The position numbers were made by a program, and so were the translations under genes. A stretch of 64,000 nucleotides of DNA from Margaritifera margaritifera (Eukaryota > Mollusca > Bivalvia > Unionida > Margaritiferidae), in NCBI GenBank assembly GCA_029931535.1, contig JAQPZY010000871.1, positions 372,001 to 436,000 of the forward strand, given 5' to 3'. Positions 16,401-25,754 of this stretch are shown here, in pieces. Positions within the stretch are counted from its first letter, which is position 1. Every line of letters starts with the position of its first letter. The notes beneath the pieces were generated by a model. It did not search any database, was not told where the DNA came from, and saw only the letters and a list, made by a program, of their open reading frames with translations.

Positions 16401-18645
16401 GCTTATTTGCAAAATACATACACAAATGTGATTCGCATCTTGGCGATACATTCGCAGTAGTAATGGGGTCACACAATCAACGGAAATATCACTTGCATTG
16501 TCTTAATGGGGTCACACAATCCACGGAAACATCAATTACATTGTCTTAATGGGGTCACACAATCAACGGAAATATCACTTGCATTGTCTTAATGGGGTCA
16601 CACAATCAACGGAAATATCACTTGCATTGTCTTAATGGAGTCACACAATCAACGGACACATCACTTGCATTGTCTTAATGGGGTCACACAATCAACGGAA
16701 ATATCACTTACATTGTCTTAATGGAGTCACACAACCAGCGGAAACATCACTTACATTGTCTTAATGTGGTCACACAATCAACGGAAACATCACTTACATT
16801 GTCTTAATGGGGACACACAATCAACGGAAATATCACTTGCATTGTCTTAATGGGGACACACAATCAACGGAAACATCACTTACATTGTCTTAATGGAGTC
16901 ACACAACCAACGGAAACATCACTTACATTATCTTAATGGAGTCACACAATCAACGAAAACATCATTTACATTGTCTTAATGGAGTCACACAACCAGCGGA
17001 AACATCACTTACATTGTCTTAATGGGGACACACAATCAACGGAAACATCACTTGCATTATCTTAATGTGGTCACACAATAAACGAAAACATCATTTACAT
17101 TGTCTTAATGGGGTCACTCACTCAACGGAAACATCACTTACATTGTCTTAATGGGGACACACAATCAACGGAAACATCACTTACATTGTCTTAATGGGGA
17201 CACACAATCAACGGAAACATCACTTGCATTGTCTTAATGGGGTCACACAATCAACGGAAACATCACTTACATTATCTTAATGTGGTCACACAATAAACGA
17301 AAACATCATTTACATTGTCTTAATGGGGTCACTCAGTCAACGGAAACATCACTTACATTGTCTTTACTATTTTTAGTGCGATATATTTTATCGAGTATGG
17401 AATAAATAAATAGTGTATGTATGTATATGTATATATATTTGCACAAAAAGTTGAATTATCAACACATGAGTGTATAACTAAGCATAAATTCAACGCTTTC
17501 AGTGTATGAAACTAACCAGGATATACAAAGAATATGTACACAGTGGACTTATTATAAGCTCAAATTTTAAAGGACACAGTAAACTTTTATGTGAAAACCT
17601 CCTCGATAGCGCTCTTTGTCTGAATGCTGGCATATGCTGACGTGCTTCGTCTATGTACACCTTTGCTACTATGAGCACAGGATAAATTTGTTATCAATCT
17701 GTAGATACTGAATTATTGGACGGATAAATTTGTTATGAATCTGTAGATACTGAATTATTGGACGGATAAATTTGTTATGAATCTGTAGATACTGAATTAT
17801 TGGACGGAAAAAATAAATGCGGTTATATCGCAATCGATTTTTTCATATTTATTTTAACTGTAAACAGGAATAAACCGGAAGCCATGTATAATTTGTTTGT
17901 CTAGGGAAAGGTAAAACTACTCAACTATATTCCGTCACGTTAATAAGGCAATGACAAAGAAAAATAATACCCTCCTTGGGCTGCTATCTCGATACCTCTT
18001 TCGATCACTTTTTTATCATCAACAGTACATGTACACAAATGTATGTATATTTTACAGAAAAAAAACGGTATTAAAAATTTTGCAAAAAATCACAACATTT
18101 ATAATTTGTAATAAATATAATCACTAACTAACTCAACAATAGTATTTCCATTAAGAATTACTTTTCAAAGACGTGTAGCTTGTTTTTCATCTTATAATAG
18201 GCACGAACCTATTTTCTTGTCCAGGGCGAATGTAAAAAAAACAACTCATGATATCTAAAATGAAAATATATATTGTCTACTGCAACATTTCTTTTTCTAT
18301 AGATGCAAACTCTAGCAAAACAGAGCAAAAAAAATGTATAAATTATTTAAGTTCTTGTTTCATGATTGAAAACCTAGAATTCCATAATCAACAACAATTT
18401 CTTTCAAAGCTTTAAGAAGTTTATCAGCAGTATGAACACTATCACTACACCAGTCTAACTTGCACTTTGTCATTACTATGGACAATATCACTACACCAGT
18501 CTAACTTGGACTTTATCATTACTATGGACAATATCACTACACCAGTCTAACTTAGATACGATAGTACTGAAATCATTATTTATTATAACATGTACACAGC
18601 GTGTTAGATACCCGTGTACTCTTCGAAAACATGCAGTTTTCACAG

Positions 18646-18718
<73 letters not shown>

Positions 18719-21029
18719 CCAAAACTCATGCTATCCATATTCAAGCTAACATGCAAAATCTGAAGTCTTCTTTAAGACGTTGTATAACGGGGTTCTCCAA
18801 CGTTCAGTCCGTGAAAATGAATCCGGCACGCAAAAAGCTTATATCCGGCCCACCAACCTTTCATAACTTTTGCCGACTGTAGTGGAAAACGTAGGCCAAG
18901 TTTATAAACGGACCCGTAAGTGAGAAAAAATTGCAATGTGGCCCCTCGCGAAAAGGTTGGACACCCCTGTTGTATAACATTATCGGTAATATTTATATCT
19001 ACAAGAATAAAACTCCAGTTATTTTAATCACGCCATTACTATAGTATATATTCCCATTCCAAAGGTTATTCTCAAATGCATCGTCCCAACAAGTGTCTTG
19101 AAGAAAGCAAATATTAAACCTTCTTTCTTGTAATAGTTTAATGACAGACTTTGATTTAGTGAAATTTATAAGACAATTTGCATTCAAATTATGTTCAACG
19201 CCATTATATTACACAAAGGAAAATGCTGAAGGTATTACTGACAGCAGCTATTATTATAGTCTTCTTTTAGAGGTTTTCGTCTGACACTTTTGCTTATTTG
19301 TTTTTAGGCACAGGGTTGAGCCGTCTTCACCACCTCTGAACGACTTTGAAAACGACCTTATCATTATCGTAAAAATATTTGTATCGTCATCTAAACTGTC
19401 CTCAATCTACTTTTTTCCAACTGGTGCCTCGGCACTGATATCAACTATCGTTCGCATTACTCTCTGACTCAGTCATTGATTAAATTAAACGATTAATATA
19501 ATGTGACTCGTGCTTTGACTCTGCTACTTCGATATGATGTGACTTGTGCTTTGACTCTGCTACTTCGATAGGATCTGACTTGTGCTTTGATTATGCTACT
19601 TCAACATGATATGACTCGTGCTTTGATTCTGCTACTTCGATAGGATCTGATTCGTGCTTTGATTTTGCTACTTCAACATGATATGACTCGTGTTTGACTC
19701 TGCTACTTCGATAGGATCTGACTCGTGCTTTGATTATGCTACTTCGATAGAATCTGACTCGCGCTTTGATTCTGCTACTTCGATAGGATCTGACTCGTGC
19801 TTTGATTCTGCTACTTCGATAGGATCTGACTCGCGCTTTGATTATGCCACTTCGATATTATCTGACTCGTGCTTTGATTTTGCTACTTCAACATGATATG
19901 ACTCGTGTTTGATTCTGCTACTTCGATAGGATCTGACTCGTGCTTTGATTCTACTATTTTCAACATGATATGACTCATGCTTTGACTCTGTTACTTCGAT
20001 AGGATCTGTCTCGTGATCGGATTCTGCTACTTCGATATAATGTGACTCGTGCTTTGATTCTGCTACTTCGACAGGATCTGACTCGTGCTTTGATTCTGCT
20101 ACCTGGAGAGTTTCGAGAATCTTAGTCATCCGTCCTTCTTCAACATCATTACTCTTTCTCCATCACCATCATCCCGTATTGCATCATCGACATCATCAAC
20201 AGCACTTTCACTAACATATACACCTTGCATCTCCTCTCGATCTTTTTCCTATGAAACATCATCAACACGACTATCGTCATAATCCCCGATGCCATCTTTG
20301 TAACATGTGCAAGTGTGGGTATCTTCGTGGCAGTAATCACAGAATCTGCATGAACATATCAGGGGAAAATTCCCACAGTACTCGCATCTTTCCCTGGTCC
20401 ACTTTTTCGCAATACACTCCTGCTTACCACACTTGTACCACACGAAATCGTAGCAATCTCTCATGGAATAACCAGGATCAAGGCAAATGGAACAGACCTT
20501 GATTTGGTTATAGTGCAATACCCAGAAGTACTGCTGGTCAGGAACAGGCTGATATTTCAGATTGTAGGGCAATTATTTTCATCTCTTGTAGAAACCTGCA
20601 CTTGATATACCGCGTTTCGTCAACTACGCGCATACCATGGTAGTATCTGCGTTGAACGGGATATACAAATTTCAACTTCATAATCTCTCAACTTGCCAAT
20701 TATCTGCTCGCCCGGTATATTAGAGGGTAAACTATTTGCGCCACAAATTTCTCCATTAATGTCTTCATCACTTCTCATCAAATCACCTGCTTTAACCTTC
20801 TTTACAGCTTTAACAACAACTACATCTGCACATTCTTTCCAAAAACAAAGATTTGCTTCTATACTTCTACCTGCGCAAACCGAATAACTAGATTGATTGA
20901 TAGCTGGCTTATTAGCGGCATTGGAATGTGGGTCATCTGTCCGCTCCGCAGGTGGAGCAAAGCCAGGACTTGGACACGTTGCCACCAGCTAATTTTAAAC
21001 ATATTATGGCTAAAACTTTTAACACACAC

Positions 21030-21118
<89 letters not shown>

Positions 21119-21368
21119 TCACAAAAGAAAGGACGTCTCTTATTTAGTGCGCGTGGTGCGAAGCCCACGCTAGAAAGATTGTACTAATTTTAAATTTCAC
21201 AAGTTTGCTATTTCTGTCAATTTGTCAACTACTGATGAACTATATTCAAGATATACTTGACTATAATTCGGCATGTTGACCTTCGTATGTCACATTATAT
21301 ATTGGTAATAATATTTGCATAAAAGACTCACCAACAACAAGTAAGCAAAGAACAATTATTCCGTTCAT
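13313..21368 (-). CDS. Kazal-type serine protease inhibitor, gene 2 (whole gene, 3 exons, 83 aa)
   Basis: Paralogue of gene 1 with the same size and phases. Join of 21,332-21,368, 14,643-14,769 and 13,313-13,400, minus strand: 37+127+88 nt = 83 aa plus stop. The signal peptide starts [12 protein letters not shown] and is probably cleaved near AATSV. The domain reads HCSSFC, PMYYMPFC, SDGNTYGNEC, VMRSRLC and VKFLHLGPC, giving the six canonical cysteines. P1 is Met, so the target protease probably differs from that of gene 1 (Arg). Gene 1's two extra cysteines are both Ser here. Intron 1 is 6.6 kb and holds a 43-bp minisatellite, a hAT MITE, a gag-like relic and the relic of an older promoter. 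Intron 2 holds a LINE fragment. First-exon choice is uncertain, because a near-identical exon lies at 23,796-23,832. No canonical AATAAA was found after the TAG. Confidence 0.82.
13406..13483. repeat. (AAT)n/(AAC)n tract abutting a splice acceptor
   Basis: On the minus strand this reads (TTG)n(ATT)n directly upstream of the gene 2 exon 3 acceptor and forms its pyrimidine tract. Confidence 0.95.
13560..14420 (+). mobile_element. LINE fragment, C-terminal part of a non-LTR retrotransposon ORF
   Basis: The broken plus-strand frames show, in order, a W-R-W-L segment with KKETEGLVMAVQDQAL, then KIMWDFKIPDPP, then a stretch with DITDRAVPEDS and a terminal LRKVLEI. I recall this order from the C-terminal end of a non-LTR reverse transcriptase family common in corals and molluscs. 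No polymerase core is included and there are many frameshifts. It is antisense within Kazal gene 2 intron 2. Confidence 0.6.
14643..14769 (-). CDS. Kazal gene 2, exon 2 (core of the domain)
   Basis: Acceptor TTTTTATTCCAG, donor GTAAGT. It encodes SVPVDPTHCSSFC, the loop PMYYMPFC and SDGNTYGNECVMRSRLC. It has the same phases (1 and 2) as gene 1 exon 2 and high residue identity in the core. Confidence 0.9.
14800..15790. other. intron sequence without recognised features
   Basis: No open frame above background, no array, no transposon end seen. Confidence 0.45.
15840..16070 (-). promoter_or_regulatory. relic of a Kazal promoter that has lost its first exon
   Basis: 15,843-15,965 matches 21,370-21,480 and 23,835-23,940: CCAGGAAAATG end, GAGGGTNAGAAA, TATA-like AGAATAAAAC at about 15,898-15,908, then GGAATTCAA. 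A (TATG)n tract follows (15,963-16,045). Where the other copies encode MNGII/MEGII, this copy has unrelated sequence. It lies only 1 kb from exon 2, so it may be the ancestral promoter of gene 2. Confidence 0.6.
16463..17365. repeat. 43-bp minisatellite, about 21 units
   Basis: Unit GGGGTCACACAATCAACGGA AACATCACTTACATTGTCTT AAT, repeated head to tail with point differences and no unique spacers. Confidence 0.95.
17690..17815. repeat. 42-bp repeat, 3 units
   Basis: GGATAAATTTGTTATNAATC TGTAGATACTGAATTATTGG AC occurs three times. Confidence 0.9.
18440..18560. repeat. tandem repeat of about 45-50 bp, 3 units
   Basis: TATCACTACACCAGTCTAAC TTG ... CATTACTATGGACAA repeats three times, with the last unit cut short. 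Confidence 0.85.
18649..18715. repeat. (TA)n tract
   Basis: About 33 TA dinucleotides. Confidence 0.97.
18788..18969. mobile_element. 182-bp hAT MITE with target-site duplication
   Basis: The right end reads GGTTGGACACCCCTG, the reverse of the common hAT terminus CAGGGGTGTCCAACC. The left end is CGGGGTTCTCCAACG. Identical 8-bp duplications TTGTATAA flank it (18,780-18,787 and 18,970-18,977). No coding capacity. Confidence 0.85.
19503..20105. repeat. 36-bp minisatellite, about 17 units
   Basis: Unit GACTCGTGCTTTGATTCTGC TACTTCGATAGGATCT; 36 is a multiple of three, so it keeps frame in the gag-like relic. Confidence 0.92.
19503..20985 (-). pseudogene. gag-like zinc-knuckle protein with a 12-residue repeat tail, decayed
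   Basis: Minus-strand reading from about 20,985 to 19,503 with frame breaks. The N-terminal part (20,620-20,985) has VKAVKKVKAGDLM and a SNIPGEQIIGKL segment like the region before the knuckles in LINE ORF1/gag proteins. The middle (20,249-20,572) has a cysteine-rich run CSICLDPGYSMRDC, WYKCGKQECIAKKW and RCEYCGNFPLICSC, i.e. altered CCHC knuckles. The C-terminal part consists of about 17 copies of a 36-bp repeat coding VAESKHESDPIE. The tail is charged and would be disordered. At least two frameshifts separate the parts. The family is inferred from domain order. Confidence 0.55.
21034..21114. repeat. (TA)n tract
   Basis: About 40 TA dinucleotides. Confidence 0.98.
21332..21368 (-). CDS. Kazal gene 2, exon 1 (signal peptide)
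   Basis: ATG at 21,368, 12 codons ([12 protein letters not shown]) and one base, donor G|GTGAGT. Phase 1 matches exon 2 at 14,769. Confidence 0.78.
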
Positions 21369-21369
21369 T

Positions 21370-21670
21370 TTTCCTGGTTTCGCCTGTGCTTATGATATGA
21401 TCTCGTTTCTGACCCTCAAGGTTTTATTCCATGTGTTGAATTCCCATTTCTTATCGCCCCAATGGCGGTGTACATGTGTATATCTATGTATGTATTGGGT
21501 GTAAAGTATATCCAAAAAGTTCAAATAACAACAGATGAGTGAATAATAAAACATGAATTCAAAACTCTTTCTTTGCAAACAATAAACGAGATATACAAAG
21601 AAAATGTACACAGAAAACTTATTCAAGCTCAAATTTTAAAGCACATGATGACTCAAAGCTTTATCTCGAC
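21370..21670 (-). promoter_or_regulatory. promoter region of Kazal gene 2
   Basis: The TATA-like GGAATAAAACC (21,420-21,430) is 52-62 nt ahead of the ATG and is conserved in the copies at 23,886 and 15,898. Further upstream the AACGAGATATACAAAGAA and GCTCAAATTTTAA blocks are shared with 24,180-24,260 and 17,515-17,580. Confidence 0.55.
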
Positions 21671-21679
21671 GATTGTCTT

Positions 21680-23450
21680 ATTCCTGTTGTGGAGTTGACC
21701 AAATTTTTAGGGCTTATTTTTCACTGTAAATTAACTTTTCTTCCACATATTAGATACCTCAAGGACAAATGTCAAAAAGCACTGGATTTAATACAAGTCG
21801 ATACAAACACAGATTGGGGAGCAGATCGGAAGAGTTTGCGCCGGTTATACTGGTCAGCAAGATGTAAACTTGACTATGACTTGATTGTGTAGGGATCAGC
21901 TTGCAAATCTTACTTGCAGATGCTTGATCCGATAAACAATCAGGGACTTCAACTTTATCTGGGTGCATTTAAGATTGCCCCTACAGCAAGCTTCTATGCT
22001 GAGCTAGATGAGCCATTACTTCACCTCAGATGAAAGAAATTGGTTCTTCAGTATACTACCAAACTATCTTCTAATCCATCTAACCCCTCATATGATGTTG
22101 TCTTTACGCCCAATACAAAACCCTATACATTCAGAAACCAAACTTCATTCCACCTTTTGGCATACGAATTCGTCCTCGCTTATAAACAACAAAAATCAAT
22201 GTTGGAAATATTGCAAAATTCTGTGTTCCAAAATTACCACCTTGATTATCAACACCCCGAAAATTATATTTGATTTTTGTCAATTAAAAAAGCATCAACA
22301 AGTCCTCTCCTTTTTCAGAGTAAATTTAATGTAATCAGAGCCTCTTGTTGTAGCTGAACAATTTCGATATAGTCTTAAACATTCTGGAGCAAATATATGG
22401 AACTCCTTGCCCACATCTGTTAGATCAGCCACTTCTGTTGAAAGTTTTAAAGAAAAATATCTCAAATATTTGAAACATGATTTTTAATTGACCTTTACAT
22501 GTCAGTATACCTTGTAACATCTCCTGTCTCTACTCTAACTGTCTTGTCTCTGTGCATGGTAATCTGTGTTTTTAGTTTTAGAATAGCTGAGGGCCTCAAG
22601 GGAGACTAGATACATCTGTAATCTAATTGAGCTACCCTCGTTAAATAAAGAATTATTATTATTAGCTACACGTCCTTATATAAAAACGGTTCGAAAGATG
22701 GAGAAAAGTTGGAGCTGCCATTGTAACACCCCATGGTACATCCCGAGCCAGTTGCCGGATAAAACCTCAGTTTTTACTGCAGAAATGACAGCCATACTCA
22801 AAGGTTTCAACTACATTCAAACCTCTCAAAAAACAAATTTCATCATCTTTTCAGATTCCTTTTCCATGTTGTAAACCTTGCAAAACGTTAAATCTGACAA
22901 TCTGTTAATATCCCAGAGATTACAAAAAACATGATGTGTTCATACAATCTAGGAAAGGTATTTTGTACTGTTAGCTGCCTAGTCATATCGGTATAAAAGG
23001 TAATAAAAGGATAGATAAAGGAGCCAAAGCTGCCCTGCAATCATCTGTTTCCAAATGGAATATACCATATACTGACTTCAATAATTATATAACTCGGCAT
23101 TTACGTGATACTTGGTTAAATATGTTGAATGAAAACACCATAAACTTTAAGAGTGGCATCCGTCGTATAGAACAAATCGCAGAGATGAGGTGGTATGCTG
23201 CAATCGCGTACAGGACACACATACCTGACTCACACATACCTCCTGAAGGGTGAACCTCGACCCGAGCGCATTCCATGCCAGTGTTCACTGACAGTGGAAC
23301 ACATTCTTGTCGATTGTGTCGACTTCCACCCTGTCAGGCAGAATCGTTATGATGTCAACTGCATGAAGAAACTATACAGTGATGTTCCACGCGAGAACAT
23401 GTTGGATGTTTTGAGGGATTGCGGTTTATATAACAAATTTTGACCATATC
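21680..23450 (+). mobile_element. degenerate LINE with RNase H (I/Jockey-like)
   Basis: Broken plus-strand frames give the end of a reverse transcriptase (KFLGLIFHCKLTFLPHI, then DWGADRKSLRRLYWSARCKL and YLQMLDPINNQGLQLYLGAF). After an interruption, an RNase H domain follows (YKNGSKDGEK where YTDGSKDG is usual, then TAEMTA). A C-terminal part with HTYLLKGEPRPE, CSLTVEHILVDC and LYNKF-TGA ends at 23,443. This is the usual order in I-superfamily LINEs. Many stops; inactive. Its insertion would have removed or displaced downstream exons of the third Kazal copy. Confidence 0.75.
22335..22675 (+). mobile_element. 3' end of a second LINE, nested in the first
   Basis: A segment with SGANIWNSLPTSVRSATSVE and a frame ending KHDF-TAA, then a UTR ending in AATAAAG(AATT)(ATT)n. 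The motif IWNSLP near the ORF end and an ATT microsatellite tail are typical of CR1/L2/Rex-like LINEs. It separates the reverse transcriptase and RNase H parts of the host LINE. Confidence 0.65.
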
Positions 23451-23795
23451 TCTTAAGGATTTTACATGTGTTACCTTCATCTTTTATTTTATATACAATT
23501 TACAGAATTTTAACATTTTTACTTTTTGTATTTTATCTTGTTGTACGTCCTTTTTACGTTTATTTGGAAGGGTTTATCTTTCTATAGTTTAAATGCAATT
23601 CATTTCTACATTTTTCGAACAGTTAGTTACCTTTGGTTGGCACCATATATCCACTACTTTGCTGATATGCCTTAAAACGCTACTATGCACATACATATAT
23701 ACTTAATATTCAAGATATACGGCACTATAATTAGGCATGTTGACCTTCTTATGTCACATTATATATTGGTAATAATAAATGCATAAAAGACTCAC

Positions 23796-23832
23796 CAGCA
23801 ACAAGTAAGCAAAGAACAATTATTCCTTCCAT
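23796..23832 (-). CDS. duplicate Kazal first exon (third copy), orphan or alternative exon
   Basis: ATG at 23,832 encodes [12 protein letters not shown] plus one base, then donor G|GTGAGT. It differs from the gene 2 exon mainly at the second residue and the last codons. Its promoter is duplicated with it. No Kazal core exon lies between here and 21,368; that space is filled by LINE sequence. It may splice to the exon at 14,769 (phase fits) as an alternative start, or it may be dead. Confidence 0.6.
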
Positions 23833-23937
23833 TTTTCCTGGTTACGCCTGTGCTTACAATCTATGATCTTATTTCTGACCCTCAAGGCTTTATTCCGTGT
23901 GTTGAATTCCCATTTCTTATCGCGCCAAGAGAGGAGT

Positions 23938-23990
23938 ATATGTATGTATGTACGTATGTATGTATGTATGTATGTATGTATGTATGTATG

Positions 23991-24076
<86 letters not shown>
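23938..24076. repeat. (TATG)n-(TA)n compound tract
   Basis: Starts as TATG repeats and passes into about 39 TA repeats. The TATG part is shared with the equivalent position at 15,963. Confidence 0.97.
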
Positions 24077-24080
<4 letters not shown>

Positions 24081-24357
24081 AGTATGTATGTTTGAATTGG
24101 GTGTAAAGTATGCCAGAAAAGTTGAACCAGCAACAGACGCGTGAATAATGAAACATAAATCGAACTCTTTCTATATATAAAAGAAACGAGATATACAAAT
24201 AACATTTACGCACCAGAGTAGTAGGCTTATTTAAGGCTCAAATTTTAACGGACACTGTAACGTCATCGATAGAACTTTTCTCATGCATGCTGCTCTAAGC
24301 TGACGTGCTTCTTCTATTTATAACTCTGATTAGTGAGCTGTTGAATCTGTTATAAGA

Positions 24358-24440
24358 CTGATTATATTGTATTTTCAGATGGACAAATAACCGTATTTGA
24401 TTATATTGTATTTTCAGATGGACAAATAACCGTATTTGAT
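24358..24440. repeat. 39-bp tandem duplication
   Basis: TTGATTATATTGTATTTTCA GATGGACAAATAACCGTAT occurs twice without change. Confidence 0.95.
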
Positions 24441-25244
24441 TTGTTTCTCTAGGGAAAGGTAACACAACTCAGCTTGATTGAGACAAGGCAACCTTCCTCG
24501 GGTTTCCATGTCGATCTATCATTATGACAGTATAGGTATAAAAGTCGTATTTCGAACTATGTTCAAAAACGATAATTTTCGTGTAAAGCACAGTCTAGTA
24601 TCTACGTCAAATATATCTTTAAAATTACAGCATTTTTTTAGACGAGTCTATGGAGCAAAATTTATGGAAGTACTCCCTTACGTAAATATTGCCTTAAAGT
24701 CGGGAAAACCCTTTGAAAAATTACAAAAGTGTACAGTGGCTTTTTAAACTTTTACCGTAAGTTAAAATTATGCCAACAATTTTACCGTTTGAGGTGTTAC
24801 AAAAAATTAGGAACTGATTTGTGCTAACACTATCAAAATATTTTGTCCTCTTGAAGTTTAATTTTGGGGATTGAAAACTGGACTTGTTAGGAAGAAAAGT
24901 ATATTCAAAAAAGCGGACTTGTCCTTTTCTTTTCCAACTAGAATTCAGTATATAAATAAAGTCTTGAATTTTGTGCCTAATTACGCCCTTATACATTCCT
25001 ATGATTTTTCTTAATTCATGCAAGTTCTTGCAAAAGTTGTTGCTTAACTGTTGTTAATATTATATTTACATATGCTTGTTTGATTATATTTGTCTATCAG
25101 CTGTCTTTCTGTCTCTCTGTACACGTGTACGTATGTACGTATGCATGTAAGACCATTTGGTTCAGCTTACATTATGGATGGCTCCCAAATCTCTGTTTAT
25201 AAATGTACAGCTTACTATCCGTTCGATGGGCTTTTAATTTCAAT

Positions 25245-25378
25245 GTAGGAGTTCATGAAAGTAGTATAGTGGGGCGATTGAGCCTAAACGGGGAATCCTA
25301 TGTTAAAAATGGTCTGCGGATGCAAGGCTACAATAGGAATTTAACATTACGCCGCCTTGTTGAAATTTATAGTGTTTT
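25245..25378. repeat. left inverted repeat of the composite region
   Basis: Reverse-complement match to 34,503-34,640. Its inner edge directly joins reversed satellite units. Confidence 0.8.
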
Positions 25379-25383
25379 TCACT

Positions 25384-25465
25384 AACTTGTGTGCTACTGC
25401 AACAGTAAAAGTCAATCTCTTCACTAAATTGCATTCTACTGCAACAGAAAAGGTCAAATTTTATT
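25384..25465. repeat. satellite units in reverse orientation
   Basis: GTGTGCTACTGCAACAGTAA AAGTCA and a second unit are the reverse complement of the main 42-bp unit. Confidence 0.85.
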
Positions 25466-25594
25466 AAGCACTCCCAGCCTTGCTTGTGTATAATAGACGT
25501 TTTTTTACACACAGACAGAAACATTCTTTTCTTAACAATTACAAAATACTCTATTTACGATGCATAATTCCGATATAATTTAGTTTTTGCCGAT

Positions 25595-25740
25595 TGAAAG
25601 AAAGTAATGGAACTCCCTACTTTTATATAAAAGTACACCAAGCCTTAGGCCAAGCTTAATTCATTTTGATACAGTGTAATTATCGCGCTATATAAACTGG
25701 GATACTGCAAAAGTTTTCAGGATAGAAAATACAAAATGTG
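25595..25740 (+). promoter_or_regulatory. TATA-containing block, copy A
   Basis: GGAACTCCCTACTTTTATAT AAAAGTACACCA (TATA at 25,622-25,633), then TTTTGATACAGTGTAAT and AAACTGGG. The same block recurs at 30,935-31,062 ahead of a zinc-knuckle relic. Confidence 0.6.
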
Positions 25741-25754
25741 TTATTTATTATTTT

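Larger units (their letters stand above)
23835..24500 (-). promoter_or_regulatory. duplicated Kazal promoter region
   Basis: TATA-like GGAATAAAGCC at 23,886-23,896, then GGAATTCAACACA, a (TATG)n/(TA)n tract (23,938-24,076), and the GAAACGAGATATACAAATAA and GGCTCAAATTTTAA blocks, in the same order as upstream of gene 2. It ends beyond a 39-bp tandem duplication (24,358-24,440). Confidence 0.55.

Noticed and set aside
16463..17365. Regular 43-bp array considered as a CRISPR-like array.
   Set aside because: Units run head to tail with no unique spacers, and the context is an animal intron.
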